64,000 nucleotides of DNA from Rotaria sp. Silwood1 (GCA_905250075.1 CAJNOP010000089.1:459115-523114); one strand, 5' to 3'; shown: positions 19,862-31,678, counted from the first letter of the stretch. A program made the numbers and translations. Notes: generated from the sequence alone by a model not told the origin.

Positions 19862-22792
19862 ATGATCGTTGTTTCATTTCTCCTATCGGCATTCTATATT
19901 CTTCGTCTATCGAGTTCCATTCGGGCGCAACAGCCAAATTCTCCCATACAACCACGCCATGTTCGTATCGATCATCATGACGTCGACACTCATCCTGATA
20001 TCGTTGTTGAGACTCCGATTTTTTCCTGGTCGATCGATGATGAAAAGTATTCTTGCAATGATACTTCACGACGTGGCATCCATCAGACAGCTTATCGGTT
20101 GACCATTGTCAGAGAAATCAGTTTCTACTCTCCAACATCGAAACCATTAGTCATCTATGATTCAGGACGTGTTATATCATCCGTATCCACCAATGTTTTA
20201 TACAATGGTCCAGCTTTGACATCTGACACACGGTATATATATTCGATTCAATATTGGTCGTCTAGTGATGCAGTTAGTAAACCAGTAAGTGGTCGATTTC
20301 GCACCGCCTTATTCAATCCGAAAAATGAATTGACGGCCAATTGGATAGGTTCGCGCCTAATTAATATGAATGAGTTGCGACGCGAATTTTATATTCCACA
20401 AAGCATTTTATCCGCTACTGTATTTATGAGTGGAATGGGTTACGGTATGTTATATGTTAATGGTGTAAACGTTGATCCTTCACGTCGTCTAGATCCTGGG
20501 TGGACAACATATACGCAACGTGTTCTGTACGTTTCGTATGATATTACTGAATTTTTGAAAGGTCAATCAACTAACTGCATCGGTGTACGATTAGGACTTG
20601 GATTTTATACGCATGAACAATGGGGTGGTGGAGTTCCTGCACCGGCTCCAGAAGTATTTGGTCCACCGCCAAGACTACTTTTACAAGTTAATATTGTACT
20701 TAGCGACCATACAACGATGAATATTAGCTCCGACATATCATGGCTTGGTCGTGAAGGTGCCCATCGTAAAGATAGTATCTATATGGGAACAATTTATGAT
20801 ACTCGCGCTGAACGATACAACTGGTCAACTGCTGGTTTCACTGATCCTTACAGTTTATGGCTGAATGCCTCTCTAATTGAATCGCCATTGACTTCACCAA
20901 CCGGTCAGTTAACATATCAGTCTATGGATCCAATACGAATTAGCCCATATGCCTTGCACATTGCTACCTCAGCTTCACAAACTGGTTACAAGTCAATGCC
21001 ATCAGGTGTTATTGGTGGTAATATAATGGATGGTGGTGTGTTTAATGCTACACCTTTAGCGAACCAACAAGTTCCGACATATGACATTTCACAAAATATT
21101 GCTGGATACTGCACATTAACAATTACAGGTAGAAAAGGAATGACTGTATCAACACGACATGCAGAATTACTAAATGCACCAGGTGTAGATGGAATTACAT
21201 ATCAAGGACTGAACTCTGCTAATTATCAAATTATATCTGCATCCGATGATTTTATTATTCAAGGTAATCCACATGAAGTACTGGCACCTCTGTTTACTTA
21301 TCATGGCTTCCGTTATATCTCAATATATGCTAACTACATTAATATCGAGTCAGTCGTTTGCGCAGCAATACACAGTGAAACAACTCTGATCGGTAATTTT
21401 ACTTCATCATCACTCGTACTCAATCAAATTCAACATAATACTCTGTGGTCACAACTGAGCAATATAATGTCGATTCTAACAGACTGTAGTCAACGACAGG
21501 AGCGACGAGGATGGCTTGGTGATGCAGCTCTGTCAGTTGATGCTGCATTATTCAACTTTGATTTGTATGGATTATATGTGAATTTTCTACGAAATATTGC
21601 AGATGTTCAGCATGAAGATGGATCGATTCCTGATACAGCACCATACTCCGTCGGTGGATATGTAGCAGATCCATCATGGGCACATGCTTATCCAGAAATA
21701 ACTTGGCGTATTTATCAACATTACAATGATACAATCATTGTAAAACAACACTATGCTGGAATTCAAGCATGGGTAGATTATTTGACTAGTCGTGCACAAC
21801 AAAGTGGTTTAGGGAATATGTATTTCGCTTACGGCGATTGGGAAACACCAGCTCATTATCCTGTAACGAATAGTTCATTGGTCTCAGCATTTTCATATTT
21901 AAGTGATGTACAAATAATGATAATTCTGTCAAAAATTCTAAATAATCAGACGAATGTTGACAAATATAGCAAATTGTATGATCAATTGGCAATAGAATTC
22001 CATGAAACATTTTACAATCCGCTCGTCAATGGATATGCAGAAGGACATCAGACGGCGAATGCACTCGCATTGAAACTACCCAATGTTGTACCTATAGATC
22101 TTCGTGCATCGGTCATCAAAGCTCTTGTTAATGATATTACTGCTAATGACAATCATTTGACAACTGGTATTATAGGAACGGCTGCACTATTTCCAGTTTT
22201 GTCTGATGCCGGCTATCATGATTTAGCGGTGACAGTGGCGACTCAAACAACTTATCCATCTTTCGGATTTATGTTCAATAATGATGTACAGAATGCCACA
22301 ACAAACTGGGAAACGTTTCATGCTTTATTAAAAGGCTTTGGTGGTACAGATAGTCTAAACCATCATATGTTTAATAGTATTGGTGCTTGGTTCTATCGAT
22401 ACTTGGCCGGAGTACAATTGGATGGTTTTGTCGAAGATCTTATTATTCATCCACGATTGACTCGACAATTGATGAATATAGAAGCCGAAGTGCACACAAT
22501 CAACGGACCGATTCTTGTTTCATGGCAACAACACAATGATGACAATACAGTCACCTACAATGTCACCATACCGAATTCGTTTCATTCTGTTATCACATTT
22601 GAGCCTATCAAACCAACAGCTCACTGCTTGTCGATTGAAGAAAGTGGCATATTAATCTGGCATCGATCTTCATGTGCGCTCCAGGCAAATATTAGTGGCA
22701 TTGTATGGTTACGACCCGACTCGATAGTCGATGGTGCGATGAGCATCCGCATAGAAAGCGGTTCATACTATTGGAAAGTACGATGGGCTTAA
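19862..22792 (+). CDS. Secreted alpha-L-rhamnosidase, glycoside hydrolase family 78
   Basis: Removes terminal alpha-L-rhamnose from plant glycosides or pectic polymers by inverting hydrolysis. Uninterrupted 976-residue frame, close to the usual 900-1100 for GH78. The N-terminus is a signal peptide ending near SSSIRAQQ, so the enzyme is exported. It then has an Ig-like N domain (PIFSWSI), the Bac_rhamnosid_N region (YVNGVNVDPSRRLDPGWTTY), a beta-sandwich, the (alpha/alpha)6 barrel and a C-terminal beta domain. The acid motif reads DCSQRQERRGW (Asp541, Glu547): the general-acid Glu is kept, but the usual Asp just before it is Gln. The proposed general base is Glu817 in TTNWETFH, followed by SLNHHMF. 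Many N-glycosylation sequons suit secretion. It is intronless and of bacterial type, so horizontal transfer is likely; codon use looks adapted to the host. Confidence 0.93.
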   Translation: MIVVSFLLSAFYILRLSSSIRAQQPNSPIQPRHVRIDHHDVDTHPDIVVETPIFSWSIDDEKYSCNDTSRRGIHQTAYRLTIVREISFYSPTSKPLVIYDSGRVISSVSTNVLYNGPALTSDTRYIYSIQYWSSSDAVSKPVSGRFRTALFNPKNELTANWIGSRLINMNELRREFYIPQSILSATVFMSGMGYGMLYVNGVNVDPSRRLDPGWTTYTQRVLYVSYDITEFLKGQSTNCIGVRLGLGFYTHEQWGGGVPAPAPEVFGPPPRLLLQVNIVLSDHTTMNISSDISWLGREGAHRKDSIYMGTIYDTRAERYNWSTAGFTDPYSLWLNASLIESPLTSPTGQLTYQSMDPIRISPYALHIATSASQTGYKSMPSGVIGGNIMDGGVFNATPLANQQVPTYDISQNIAGYCTLTITGRKGMTVSTRHAELLNAPGVDGITYQGLNSANYQIISASDDFIIQGNPHEVLAPLFTYHGFRYISIYANYINIESVVCAAIHSETTLIGNFTSSSLVLNQIQHNTLWSQLSNIMSILTDCSQRQERRGWLGDAALSVDAALFNFDLYGLYVNFLRNIADVQHEDGSIPDTAPYSVGGYVADPSWAHAYPEITWRIYQHYNDTIIVKQHYAGIQAWVDYLTSRAQQSGLGNMYFAYGDWETPAHYPVTNSSLVSAFSYLSDVQIMIILSKILNNQTNVDKYSKLYDQLAIEFHETFYNPLVNGYAEGHQTANALALKLPNVVPIDLRASVIKALVNDITANDNHLTTGIIGTAALFPVLSDAGYHDLAVTVATQTTYPSFGFMFNNDVQNATTNWETFHALLKGFGGTDSLNHHMFNSIGAWFYRYLAGVQLDGFVEDLIIHPRLTRQLMNIEAEVHTINGPILVSWQQHNDDNTVTYNVTIPNSFHSVITFEPIKPTAHCLSIEESGILIWHRSSCALQANISGIVWLRPDSIVDGAMSIRIESGSYYWKVRWA

Positions 22793-23998
22793 TCGGAAGT
22801 CAACAAAGATCACTATCACAAAAACACACTCAAACATTCTAATTTGATAAAAAGATGATGCATTTGTTTAAATAGAGCTTCAGATATCATATCCAAATAA
22901 ACAGTATATTCCCACACATTATTAGTTCTTCATGCATCATTAATTTCAGGGTATATGAGAAAAATGCCGAAAAAAAATGCTTCGAAAATAAAAAAATCAT
23001 TAACATGAACATTTTGACCAACGATTAAAAAACTTATCGAACACGAAAATACGAGAACAGAGTCATTCATAGTATTATTAATACTATAAATAAACTAACG
23101 AAATGTCTGAGCAACAAAGAACTGTTTCAATTACATGTCAGTGATCACCTTTAGTTTTTCAAAGAACATCTTATATCTCCGTATGTACCAAAGAATCATA
23201 TTCATGATGCTCACATGGATAGCATTTTGCTGTAATAGTCGTTTTTATTCAGCTTAGATAATTAATTGTCAATGACAACCATTGACTTTCCTTTTCGTGA
23301 TAAAATAGAAGACGTCGTGTTTGAAGAGCGACAGATACGCATAAAATGAAAATATAATATAATCATTCTTTAATTAAATAATTTTGTTGATAATGAGCTT
23401 TAGTTTAGAAACAAATCCAAGATACGATAGTGTAGAGGTATCATCAATGGAAAGAAAGTTATTATTTATAGAATGTAATTTATTCTACTGTATTTGTATA
23501 TAAATATTGAACGTACAGAGGTGGACATAAGCACAAACAAGGATCAACGAAATGAAAAATGTTTAAAATATTGAAGTCTGGTCACTTTTTTCCGATGGTC
23601 ATGATTTTCAATATTTTTTTTTTGGTACGACCAATACTTCATGTTGTTTTCAGAAATCTCAAAGGTTTACAGAAAGAAAGTAAAAAAAAATGTTTTTCTT
23701 TGTTTTTTCTTGTCTGTTCTCGTCTGCTTTACGTTTCATCAACTTGAAGGCTTGTATCTTACAGTAACAAAATAAGTATAGAATTGTCATAAGAATCATG
23801 GCTTTTATCAGACATAGGAAAAAAAATATTCTGAAGAAAATAATTGTGTTGTTTACCATGTTTTTAACATTCTTTATAGTTCTGATTATTAGTTGGTAAA
23901 ATTTCAAATTTTTTCTTGATTATTTCTTTTGAAAATTGTAATTTTAATATGGTTTGTGAATTTTTTTAGATCGAATAAAAAAAATTTATACCTTGTCA
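22793..23998. other. Intergenic, no gene recognised
   Basis: AT-rich DNA between the rhamnosidase stop and the nuclear-receptor relic. Only short frames with no coding character are seen. Confidence 0.4.
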
Positions 23999-25750
23999 AT
24001 GAAAGAATCATCATCGAATAATTCTACGAATAAAAAAAAAGGCAGTCAACAATAGTACAAACTGATTGCAAAATTTGTGGAACTCCTGCTAAATATTCAT
24101 ATTTTGGCGTAGTTTCATGTACTACATGTAAGATGTTATTCAAACGAAATTCTGAACGTGAAAAAGTTAATTGAAAATATACATATTTTTCTATTCATTA
24201 TATTTACTCGTTTGTTTTTATTTCTAGGAAGTATTAAAATGCCCCTATGATGGTCATTGTGAAATAAATAATAAATAATCCTCATGTATGCTCTTATTGT
24301 CGATTGGTAAAATGTTTAAATAGTGGAATGCAAGTTGAATTGGTTCGACCTTCATTTGCTAAAAGAAACAAACAACATCAACAACTTTACGTAGATTAAT
24401 TGCACCTGAACAAGTAAGATTATTTGATTATCATACTTAAACACAGTCAGCGTCAAAAATTTGAACGAATTGATGCTTTTTCAATTTTTTCTTACGTTTA
24501 TGTGCGAACTTGATTAAAATAATGATACGGATAATATGACGCGCCGGTTACATGATACACTATAATAGGAGAGAATTCTAACTGTCTATATAGTTTTTTA
24601 TACTGACAATAATTTTTCCATGCAGCAAAACTAGATTTATATGCTATCCAGTATTTCGCGTTTTCTAACCAATTGATAGAGAATCTCATCTGTTAAATAA
24701 AATCAAGTAAAAGAATGGTTTGAACTCGTTTAAAATGACATCTAAATCCAAACAAAAGATTTTTTCTTAATACTTTCATTTGAGTGTCCAGTGACATAAA
24801 ACTTTCTAGAAACAGTTCTTTATATTATTAAGAGTTTTCAGGATCATTCTATAGCATTTCACAACATATTATTATGGATATGAAAGGCATCTAATACCGG
24901 TTCAAATGTAATTTTCATGAAAACTAACTGGTCAAATAGATTTTTTTTAAAGAATTTCATAAATTATCTATATTTTACAGATATGCTTCTGTCATTTAGC
25001 TTCCTACTTTGAATCTTTTACAATCAGATCAATCAGCATTAACTGTTGATCAATGGAATCTACTCTCAAATCTATCAAATTGTTATGATGAATATAGTGG
25101 ACTATCAATTGGTGAACATTTCATGCTTGAACAAAGTGTTTTACCATTTAAATTTCGTTTTAAACAAGAACCAATACTGAACTTTGTTGGAATGGTATTA
25201 GATAAAAGTCAATCATTATATACAAACAATCAAAACTTTCTCTCCTTGTCTGAGGATGATCGTTCGCTTTTACTTCATAATTTATTTAAACATACGGGAA
25301 ATCTTTGTACGCATTTTATCGGTTATAAAATTCATTTATTTGATTGTCCTGCTTACTTCAATACTCTTGAAATGATTACTCATCCAAGTGTATTACCTGC
25401 TGCTAAACGTATAGCAAAGCGACTTGATTTTGATATGATCATAATGAAATTATTTCTTGCTATTCTTTCATTTTCAACAACTCGCTATACAGTCTATTCA
25501 AATACCTCGCTAGTTAATTGATCAAATACCAAACAAAATTCTACGCATTCAAGATACATATATTGACATAACATAACGATATTTACTTAATAAATATAAT
25601 TTTGATTGTGCTGTTATATATTTATCAGATCTTATCAGTGGCTACTTTACTGTTGATGAAGCTGTTGTTAAAACACAAGAAGTTCAATGGCTTGCAGAAA
25701 AAATCTCATCGATTGTTATTCAAACCGAACAAACTCTTACTCATCATTAA
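23999..25750 (+). pseudogene. Nuclear hormone receptor, decayed
   Basis: A ligand-type transcription factor that has lost its frame. The first zinc finger is readable from about 24073 (CKICGTPAKYSYFGVVSCTT then CKMLFKR). A spliced second finger follows (CPYDGHCEINN, then VCSYCRLVKCLNSGM). A ligand-binding domain runs from about 24990 and includes FLSLSEDDRSLLLHNLFKHT and VQWLAEKISSIVIQTEQTL, with a stop at 25748-25750. Lesions seen: a frame change in the A-run near 24033-24041 after ATG 23999; a stop and frame change in finger two at about 24271-24281; a further shift in the hinge near 24370; a shift near 25517; and a stop at 25574-25576. The donor after APEQ (~24415) and the acceptor near 24980 still fit. 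All key zinc-finger cysteines remain, so decay is recent. Confidence 0.75.
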
Positions 25751-27380
25751 TAAAATGTTTTTGTTTTGTTTTGTATTAACTGTATCAGTATGATGTTGAC
25801 TGCTTATGTTTTAGGTTTTAATAAACACTAGATATTAAGATTAAAAAGATTTGAAAAATAAAGCTAAAATCAAGATATTCTAGCACAGCTCTCTAATTTA
25901 AATTCTACAATTAAACATAAGGATAAAATCTTATTATTTATGATTTATATGTTATTGCATCTTTTAGAATGCAGATTGAAGTTTATTCTTACGAGTGAGA
26001 CCTTTTCTTTATCTTTTCAGCACACTATAAGTTTCGAGTTGAACAAAAAAAAAAAGTATTAAAATGGTTTCGTTCAAAATAATTATAAAATTGGCATCCA
26101 AGTAATTCGTTTCCAAATATCGCTTGAAACCAAATAAAGTATAAGTATGCATATATATAGTTCTGGACAATCGTAGCCACCTTCCATGAAGTGCTATTAT
26201 TCTTTATGATATTGAGCTGATATTTTGGGTGTATTCCTACAACGACAAAACCCTGATCATCAGTACCAAACTGCTCTCTGTTGGTCCTCATGTACTGAAG
26301 TTATGATTGAGGAAACTTATTTTCCTTGTCAAAAACATATTCAGCGAAAATACGCCCATACAATGTATTATTTTGTTATTCCACAATCTATTACTATTTT
26401 TTTCTACCGCAAAAAGTAGCCTCCTATATCTTCTTTGTATCATCAAAGTCTGCGACATTTAGTTAAGGTTTCAGTTGTATTAGGTGCCTATCGAACGCCA
26501 TTCAGTTGTTGCTCTTGAATCATCATCTATTTTTCTGTAATGAAAATATTATCATTAGCAACCAAATTTATATATAGACTAAGTTAATGTATAAAAAAAA
26601 CGTAATTCATAATATTGACATAGCACTAAACATTCGTATTTCAAATTCATTCATAGTAATTGCAAATTATGATTCATATCATATTATGCGATTATATACA
26701 CTTGTCTTGGTTATTGCCAATATCGATCATAATGAAAAATAAATAATTAATTATTGTGAAATTGTTTGTTTTCTATTATATGAACTTGATAATTATTGAA
26801 AAAAAGATTCTTTTTAACGATGATTTTAATTATACAGAAAATCATTGAAAGCTAACGATCTAGAAAACAGTAGTTTTAAACTATCATATGATAATTTTTC
26901 AATTCAATACAGTGAATTATGTAAAGAATAATCATTTTTAACTGTAGCACGCACCAACATGAGGATCCATAAGTACAGTATATGAGATTTTTTTTTCTAT
27001 TACTTATCACGGAGGCTGCTTTTTTATATGATAAAAAGCATCGGTGGAAAAATTGATGAGGGGTGTTTTCACTTGTTACAGGAGAATTATTATACAGAAC
27101 AGATAATTATTTTTGCGTGGGTGTATCTTGTTATGTGTAATTCAAAGTTAATTATGAGTCATTCAAATATTCATTTCAAAAGTAGCAAATATCACATTGT
27201 GTTGTACGTTGTGAAAACATGTTAAACTGTTCAACAAACTATTTTTGAGAAATATTATATCTTGCTTAAATTTTCTAACAATAATCAGTAGTCTCCATTG
27301 CAAACTTTTCAATGTAGCCTATAAAACGAGTGCTAAAATAATATATTATATTCAAATGTATATTTCATTTATACAATTTT
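25751..27380. other. Intergenic, weak coding-like shadows only
   Basis: A minus-strand open stretch at 26291-26025 (containing TDDQGFVVVGIHPKYQL) and a short plus-strand stretch near 26423-26519 (containing RHLVKVSVVLGAYRTPFS) have some coding flavour. Neither has a start, splice structure or recognisable family. The remainder is AT-rich DNA. Confidence 0.35.
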
Positions 27381-28200
27381 ATGATTTGGATTTTGAAACA
27401 TCTAATTTATACGACTTATGGTAGTAGTCCTTGGATTCTCTCTACCTCGATACCAAATGCCTTCCATATTGACCATAATCCCCCAGTCATATACAATTCT
27501 GAACCCCAAGCACTTGTCGTTACACCATTATCCTTTCCAACTGTATCCATTCTCCTTCATCAGAATCTTATGGCTAGATTGTTTATCATGCTCTCATTCG
27601 CTTCCATACTCTATTCTTTGGAGACTATTATAGGTTCCTTGAACCATCCTTTAATCATGCGGTCTTCCTTGGATATCAACATCAACGGAAAATTTCTTAG
27701 AAAGTTTCTTTGTCACCTTCAACGCTTTGGTTTGGATATGCATCGTAGTTTCCGACATGACAATTACATCATTTTCATTCGTAAAAGCAGAAAAGTCCAA
27801 GTCTCTTTAGGTCTATTGAACATCATGTAATATCTGAAGAAGTTATCTTATCTTTCTGAATCTTGATATCATTGTCACTTACTCTCTATCAAACAAATAT
27901 TAGTATTGAAGAGAGCTTCTATAAGATCAAGTAATTACAACCAGAAGAGACACGACCTTCGGTTCGTAGAAGCTCGTTCACTTGGTGGAAGAAGAGCATG
28001 CGCATGATGAAAGAATAAATAGTCATTGATTCATCGCCTGCGAGTTCATATCGTGTGTCTTGCATGATATACAGACTCGTTTTCAGCATGAAACCATTCG
28101 AACTGTTATTGTAAGAAAAGGGATGAAATATTTGAACATAACTAGATATAAGACGAGGGTATGTCGTCGTAATCGAATTTATAGGTATCTTTTTCAAATT
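27381..28200 (-). pseudogene. Degenerate coding relic of unknown family
   Basis: On the minus strand, coding-like stretches in changing frames read AFTNENDVIVMSETTMHIQT, then KALKVTKKLSKKFSVDVDIQ, then RMDTVGKDNGVTTSAWGSEL and LWSIWKAFGIEVERIQGLLP, with several stops and shifts between them. A further minus-strand open stretch at 28197-27919 (MQDTRYELAGDESMTIYSF) may be its upstream part. A 150-codon frame on the opposite strand is judged a shadow. I do not recognise the protein. Confidence 0.4.
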
Positions 28201-28878
28201 TCGATAAGATGGTCACTTACAAAATGCCTACTAATTATTAAGTGATATGAACAACTACGTTAATTTTTCTCTTATTGATTTTATCTAGAAGAAATTTGGA
28301 GGCAAACAAGTATTATATCACACATTTTCTTATTATACTAGTCTATCTAGATGGAATTCTTTATTAAACTCGTCAATCCAAGAAAATAACTATGCTTAAG
28401 CATGTATGGTATATCTTGTGACATTCACAGCAAGAAAAGTTTATAAGAACGGATGTTAAGTTATTTGCTTCTAAATAGATTTTGTCTTAGTGAGATTAAT
28501 TCGAAAGAAATACAAATGAATGAGAATTATAAATAAGAGAAAGTAGTTCTACCAAATAATAAAACATGTTATCTCATTGAAAATCAACTTATATATTTCC
28601 GTATACAGATGATTAAATGCTGCCTTCAAACAATCATCCTTGATGCACTCTAGAAAAATGAACGGTTCTGATAGATGAATTCAGTCGGTCTTTCACATTA
28701 TTTCGAAATAAATTTAACTGAACTGGTTGTTTTCAATCATTGCTCGATAGAGCAAGCAAAGTGAGTTAGCAATATTAATTATTTATTAAAGAATATTATG
28801 GCTTGCATGTCTGCAAAAGATTTACAACAATTAAGTGTTTCAATGAAAAGATTTTCAAAGTTCATGCATTTGAGGAAA
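28201..28878. other. Intergenic, nothing recognised
   Basis: 3' flank of the receptor gene and AT-rich DNA; no coding signal. Confidence 0.4.
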
Positions 28879-29841
28879 TTACAGATGAAAAGTGTTTGAG
28901 ATGATATGCTTAAGTTCTTTACGAAAAGTTTTCGATATGAGTATATTGATGTAACAACCGATACTATTCTCAATGAAGAAGACAAAGTATGTCGTTTGAA
29001 GAATTGATTGTTCTATTATTTGCTGTTCTGCACTCTTATTTTCACGTTCCGTGCTTTGTTGATAAATGTAAAAGATTGTTACTGGACATTTACAAATGAT
29101 AAAAATAATGATGTTCACAAGTAACATTCGAATCATTTGTTGATCTTTAGACTGAAGAGCATAAGATCTACCAATCACTGTAGTTCCAGTATATGTTGAA
29201 TTAGAATGATGTCTTCCATGCCGTACTTGACGGATATTCTTCACTGTCCAAAAGGCAAATATTGTCATTAGTAATGGTGGAAGAGCACCATTGATAACAA
29301 GTGAATTATAAGACATAAATGTCATATATGTACCTGGTTGATAGAAACAAACAAAATAATTAGGTGCAAATTGTAAAATTTCCATGAAGATCCACGCATG
29401 AATATGGAATATCACCCAAAATAAACCTATACTAATCATACTTATAGTAGCCAAACGACGTGTACTATGTTTTCGTGTTCTAGCATTTGGTGAAGTAATT
29501 AATATCCGATCGATGGATGCCAAAATAAGACAAGATGATTCCCAACAAGCCAGAACCAAGGCAATATAATAGCGAAATCGACAGAATATGATATTGTTTG
29601 AGCTAGGATCAATATCGTAACCAGCTGCAAATGTTGTAAAAAGAAGACCCAAATAAAAATATAAGAAATTGATAATGTTGACAGATATAAAATAGATGGT
29701 ACATGGATTTTTTCGTAGAGTATCTTTTGTGAATACCAGTAAATTTATTATACAACTGATACTACCAATAGCTATTAATAATGGACCACCAAATCGAAAT
29801 AAATTCCGTTGAATAGTATACAACAATGTTGATGCCGACAT
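28879..29841 (-). CDS. Rhodopsin-class seven-transmembrane receptor (orphan)
   Basis: Plasma-membrane GPCR of 320 residues in a single exon. Seven hydrophobic segments can be traced: GGPLLIAIGSISCIINLLVF; YFISVNIINFLYFYLGLLF; the third with WESSCLILASIDR; ISIGLFWVIFHIHAWIFM; LVINGALPPLLMTIFAFW; LLVNIIIFIICKCPVTIFYI; and YFVFFIENSIGCYINILIS. The DRY motif is replaced by SIDR at the end of helix 3, and the NPxxY region reads SIGCYINI. Intracellular loop 3 is short and basic. It resembles the large lineage-expanded chemosensory/peptide-type receptors of rotifers. The ligand is unknown. A TATA-like element precedes it on the same strand. Confidence 0.85.
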   Translation of the reverse strand: MSASTLLYTIQRNLFRFGGPLLIAIGSISCIINLLVFTKDTLRKNPCTIYFISVNIINFLYFYLGLLFTTFAAGYDIDPSSNNIIFCRFRYYIALVLACWESSCLILASIDRILITSPNARTRKHSTRRLATISMISIGLFWVIFHIHAWIFMEILQFAPNYFVCFYQPGTYMTFMSYNSLVINGALPPLLMTIFAFWTVKNIRQVRHGRHHSNSTYTGTTVIGRSYALQSKDQQMIRMLLVNIIIFIICKCPVTIFYIYQQSTERENKSAEQQIIEQSILQTTYFVFFIENSIGCYINILISKTFRKELKHIISNTFHL

Positions 29842-29908
29842 TAAGAGAGAGTTTGAGAGTAGAACAGTAGAATGTAATTTGAAATAAAAATACCATGAAT
29901 GTTATTGG

Positions 29909-29918
29909 CTTATATAAA
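29909..29918 (-). promoter_or_regulatory. TATA box of the GPCR gene
   Basis: Minus-strand TTTATATAAG lies about 70 bp upstream of the receptor ATG at 29841, leaving a leader of roughly 40-45 nt at standard spacing. Confidence 0.45.
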
Positions 29919-31162
29919 ACATCAAGGCCGATAATTAGAAGTATTATGAGGAAGATTTAACAAAAGATTATAATGAAGTTCAATGCTTCGACATATCACA
30001 CATGAGGTATTTGAAAAGATCTACTGAAGTATATACCGGAAGGTACAAAAATAGCAGAATCTCTTTATAATATCAGTCGTGCTGGTTCTTTCAGAGTTCT
30101 AGGTTAAGTGTACTTATTTATTCTACTTCTCTAACATATCGACGTTAATGCAACTTCTTCTATAAATATTGATTTCTGTGAAGATTTCTTATAGACGATG
30201 GTAAATTCAATAGATTTAGTTTTTATACATTCAGTATCATTCACAAACTGATTGATATAAATATTTGATATTGAAGTAAGTCTTGCGCATGATCCAACAT
30301 ATTACTATTTAGAAATACTTTTCAATTATAAAATAGTTGACGTAATTGATTTCTTAATTTTTTGTTTCTCTCAGCAAGAAACGTTGTGCGTCATCGACCA
30401 AAATTAACAAAAACAGGGCAAATGCCAAAATAGCGAGATGGAGCTATCCTTCGTAATGCTGAAAGATTGTCTTTCTCTTTTCGCTTATAATTTATAAAGG
30501 ACAACAAGAAGAGAATGAGAAAGAAAATAAATTTTGTGTTCCCGGCATGATAAAATATAATCTTTTGTCAATAAATACGCGGTGAAGTTGCTCAAAGACT
30601 AATCAAGTATAAAATTCGATGAATGTGATGATATTTCAGAGATCATACTGCCTTCTTGAAAATTTTATTTTGCAGAAATTCGCAATAAACCGAGTGGATG
30701 CGAGATATTGTAGTAACTAAAAACAGCCACTCTGGAGTACCTTTGTCTACTTTACTCGAAAACAATGAGCATTACTACTGCAATGTAAGCTAAAACAGTG
30801 GAGTATGGATGTGAGAGAAAAGAATACTAATACCCTCCTACACTCTCAAATTCACACCCACCATCAAGTAGATAATTGTAAAATTATTCTTCTATATTTC
30901 TAACTCTTAAATATTAGCATTCAGGTACTTGTCAAATCAGGTCTGATACTTTCTATCCAATCATTTATATCTTACAGGAAGATAATAAGCTAAAACCATA
31001 AACAAGAGATAGATTGGATTAAAAATGAGTAAACAATCATACAAGAAAACAGTTGTTAGTATGAAAACTATATAAGAATAAAAAACAAGGGCTTTCATGC
31101 TGAGCTTTTTTCAAATATATTATTTTACACTTATTATAATTGAAGTTAATATTTACTAAAGA
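29919..31162. other. Intergenic with one TGTGGG-like island
   Basis: AT-rich DNA upstream of the receptor gene, including the island at 30798-30862. No gene was recognised. Confidence 0.4.
30798..30862. repeat. TGTGGG-like island, degenerate
   Basis: GTGGAGTATGGATGTGAG is followed by CCCTCCTACACTCTC and TTCACACCCACC, the same G-rich-then-C-rich layout as the other three islands but more diverged. Confidence 0.5.
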
Positions 31163-31500
31163 TTAGTAATCTCAATAAATGAAGTCATCTTTTGAATTAA
31201 TTCAAGGTATTGTTGTAATAATTCTGCTTGTTTTATTTGAATATGATTTGATATTCGTAGAATAACCTCTAATAGTTTCTCAATATATCCATGCATATTA
31301 TTCAACAGTAACAAACAAAATTAATCAATATTTAATTGTTTTAGTTTTTTCTTGAGAATCGTCAAATCATTCTTTGATATGTTAATATTTGTCAAATCCA
31401 ATGTAAGTCATTAAAATGATTATCAAGAGATATTAAATAAGTGAACACATTTTCTCTAATTTCATCGATATCTGATCTTGTTTTTATTACATTTAGTTGT
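31163..31500 (-). pseudogene. 3' relic of an unrecognised gene
   Basis: The minus strand reads RSDIDEIRENVFTYLISLDN, then after a frame change ISKNDLTILKKKLKQLNID, then after a stop/shift NNMHGYIEKLLEVILRISNH and AELLQQYLELIQKMTSFIE to a TAG at about 31165. It is helical and Leu-rich in character. No start or upstream exon is visible, and the piece stops abruptly at about 31500. The family is unknown. Confidence 0.4.
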
Positions 31501-31678
31501 TATATTATAATAAAAATAAGACAATTTTCTCTGTCAATATTCTAAAAACCCGCCAAGCACAGAAACTAAAACTTCTTGTTTAACAGTTTTTTCTCTTGAT
31601 TGTACTTGACATTGAGTTACGTCTTATTTTGAATATTTCATTTGCGACGTAGGTTATCTTAGGTCAAGATTCGAGTTT

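Noticed and set aside
26025..26291. 88-codon minus-strand frame (VVVGIHPKYQLNIIKNN)
   Set aside because: Some protein-like character, but no start context, splice partner or family; noted under the intergenic entry only.
27381..27830. 150-codon plus-strand frame
   Set aside because: Coding-like composition is on the opposite strand; this frame looks like its shadow and has no family.
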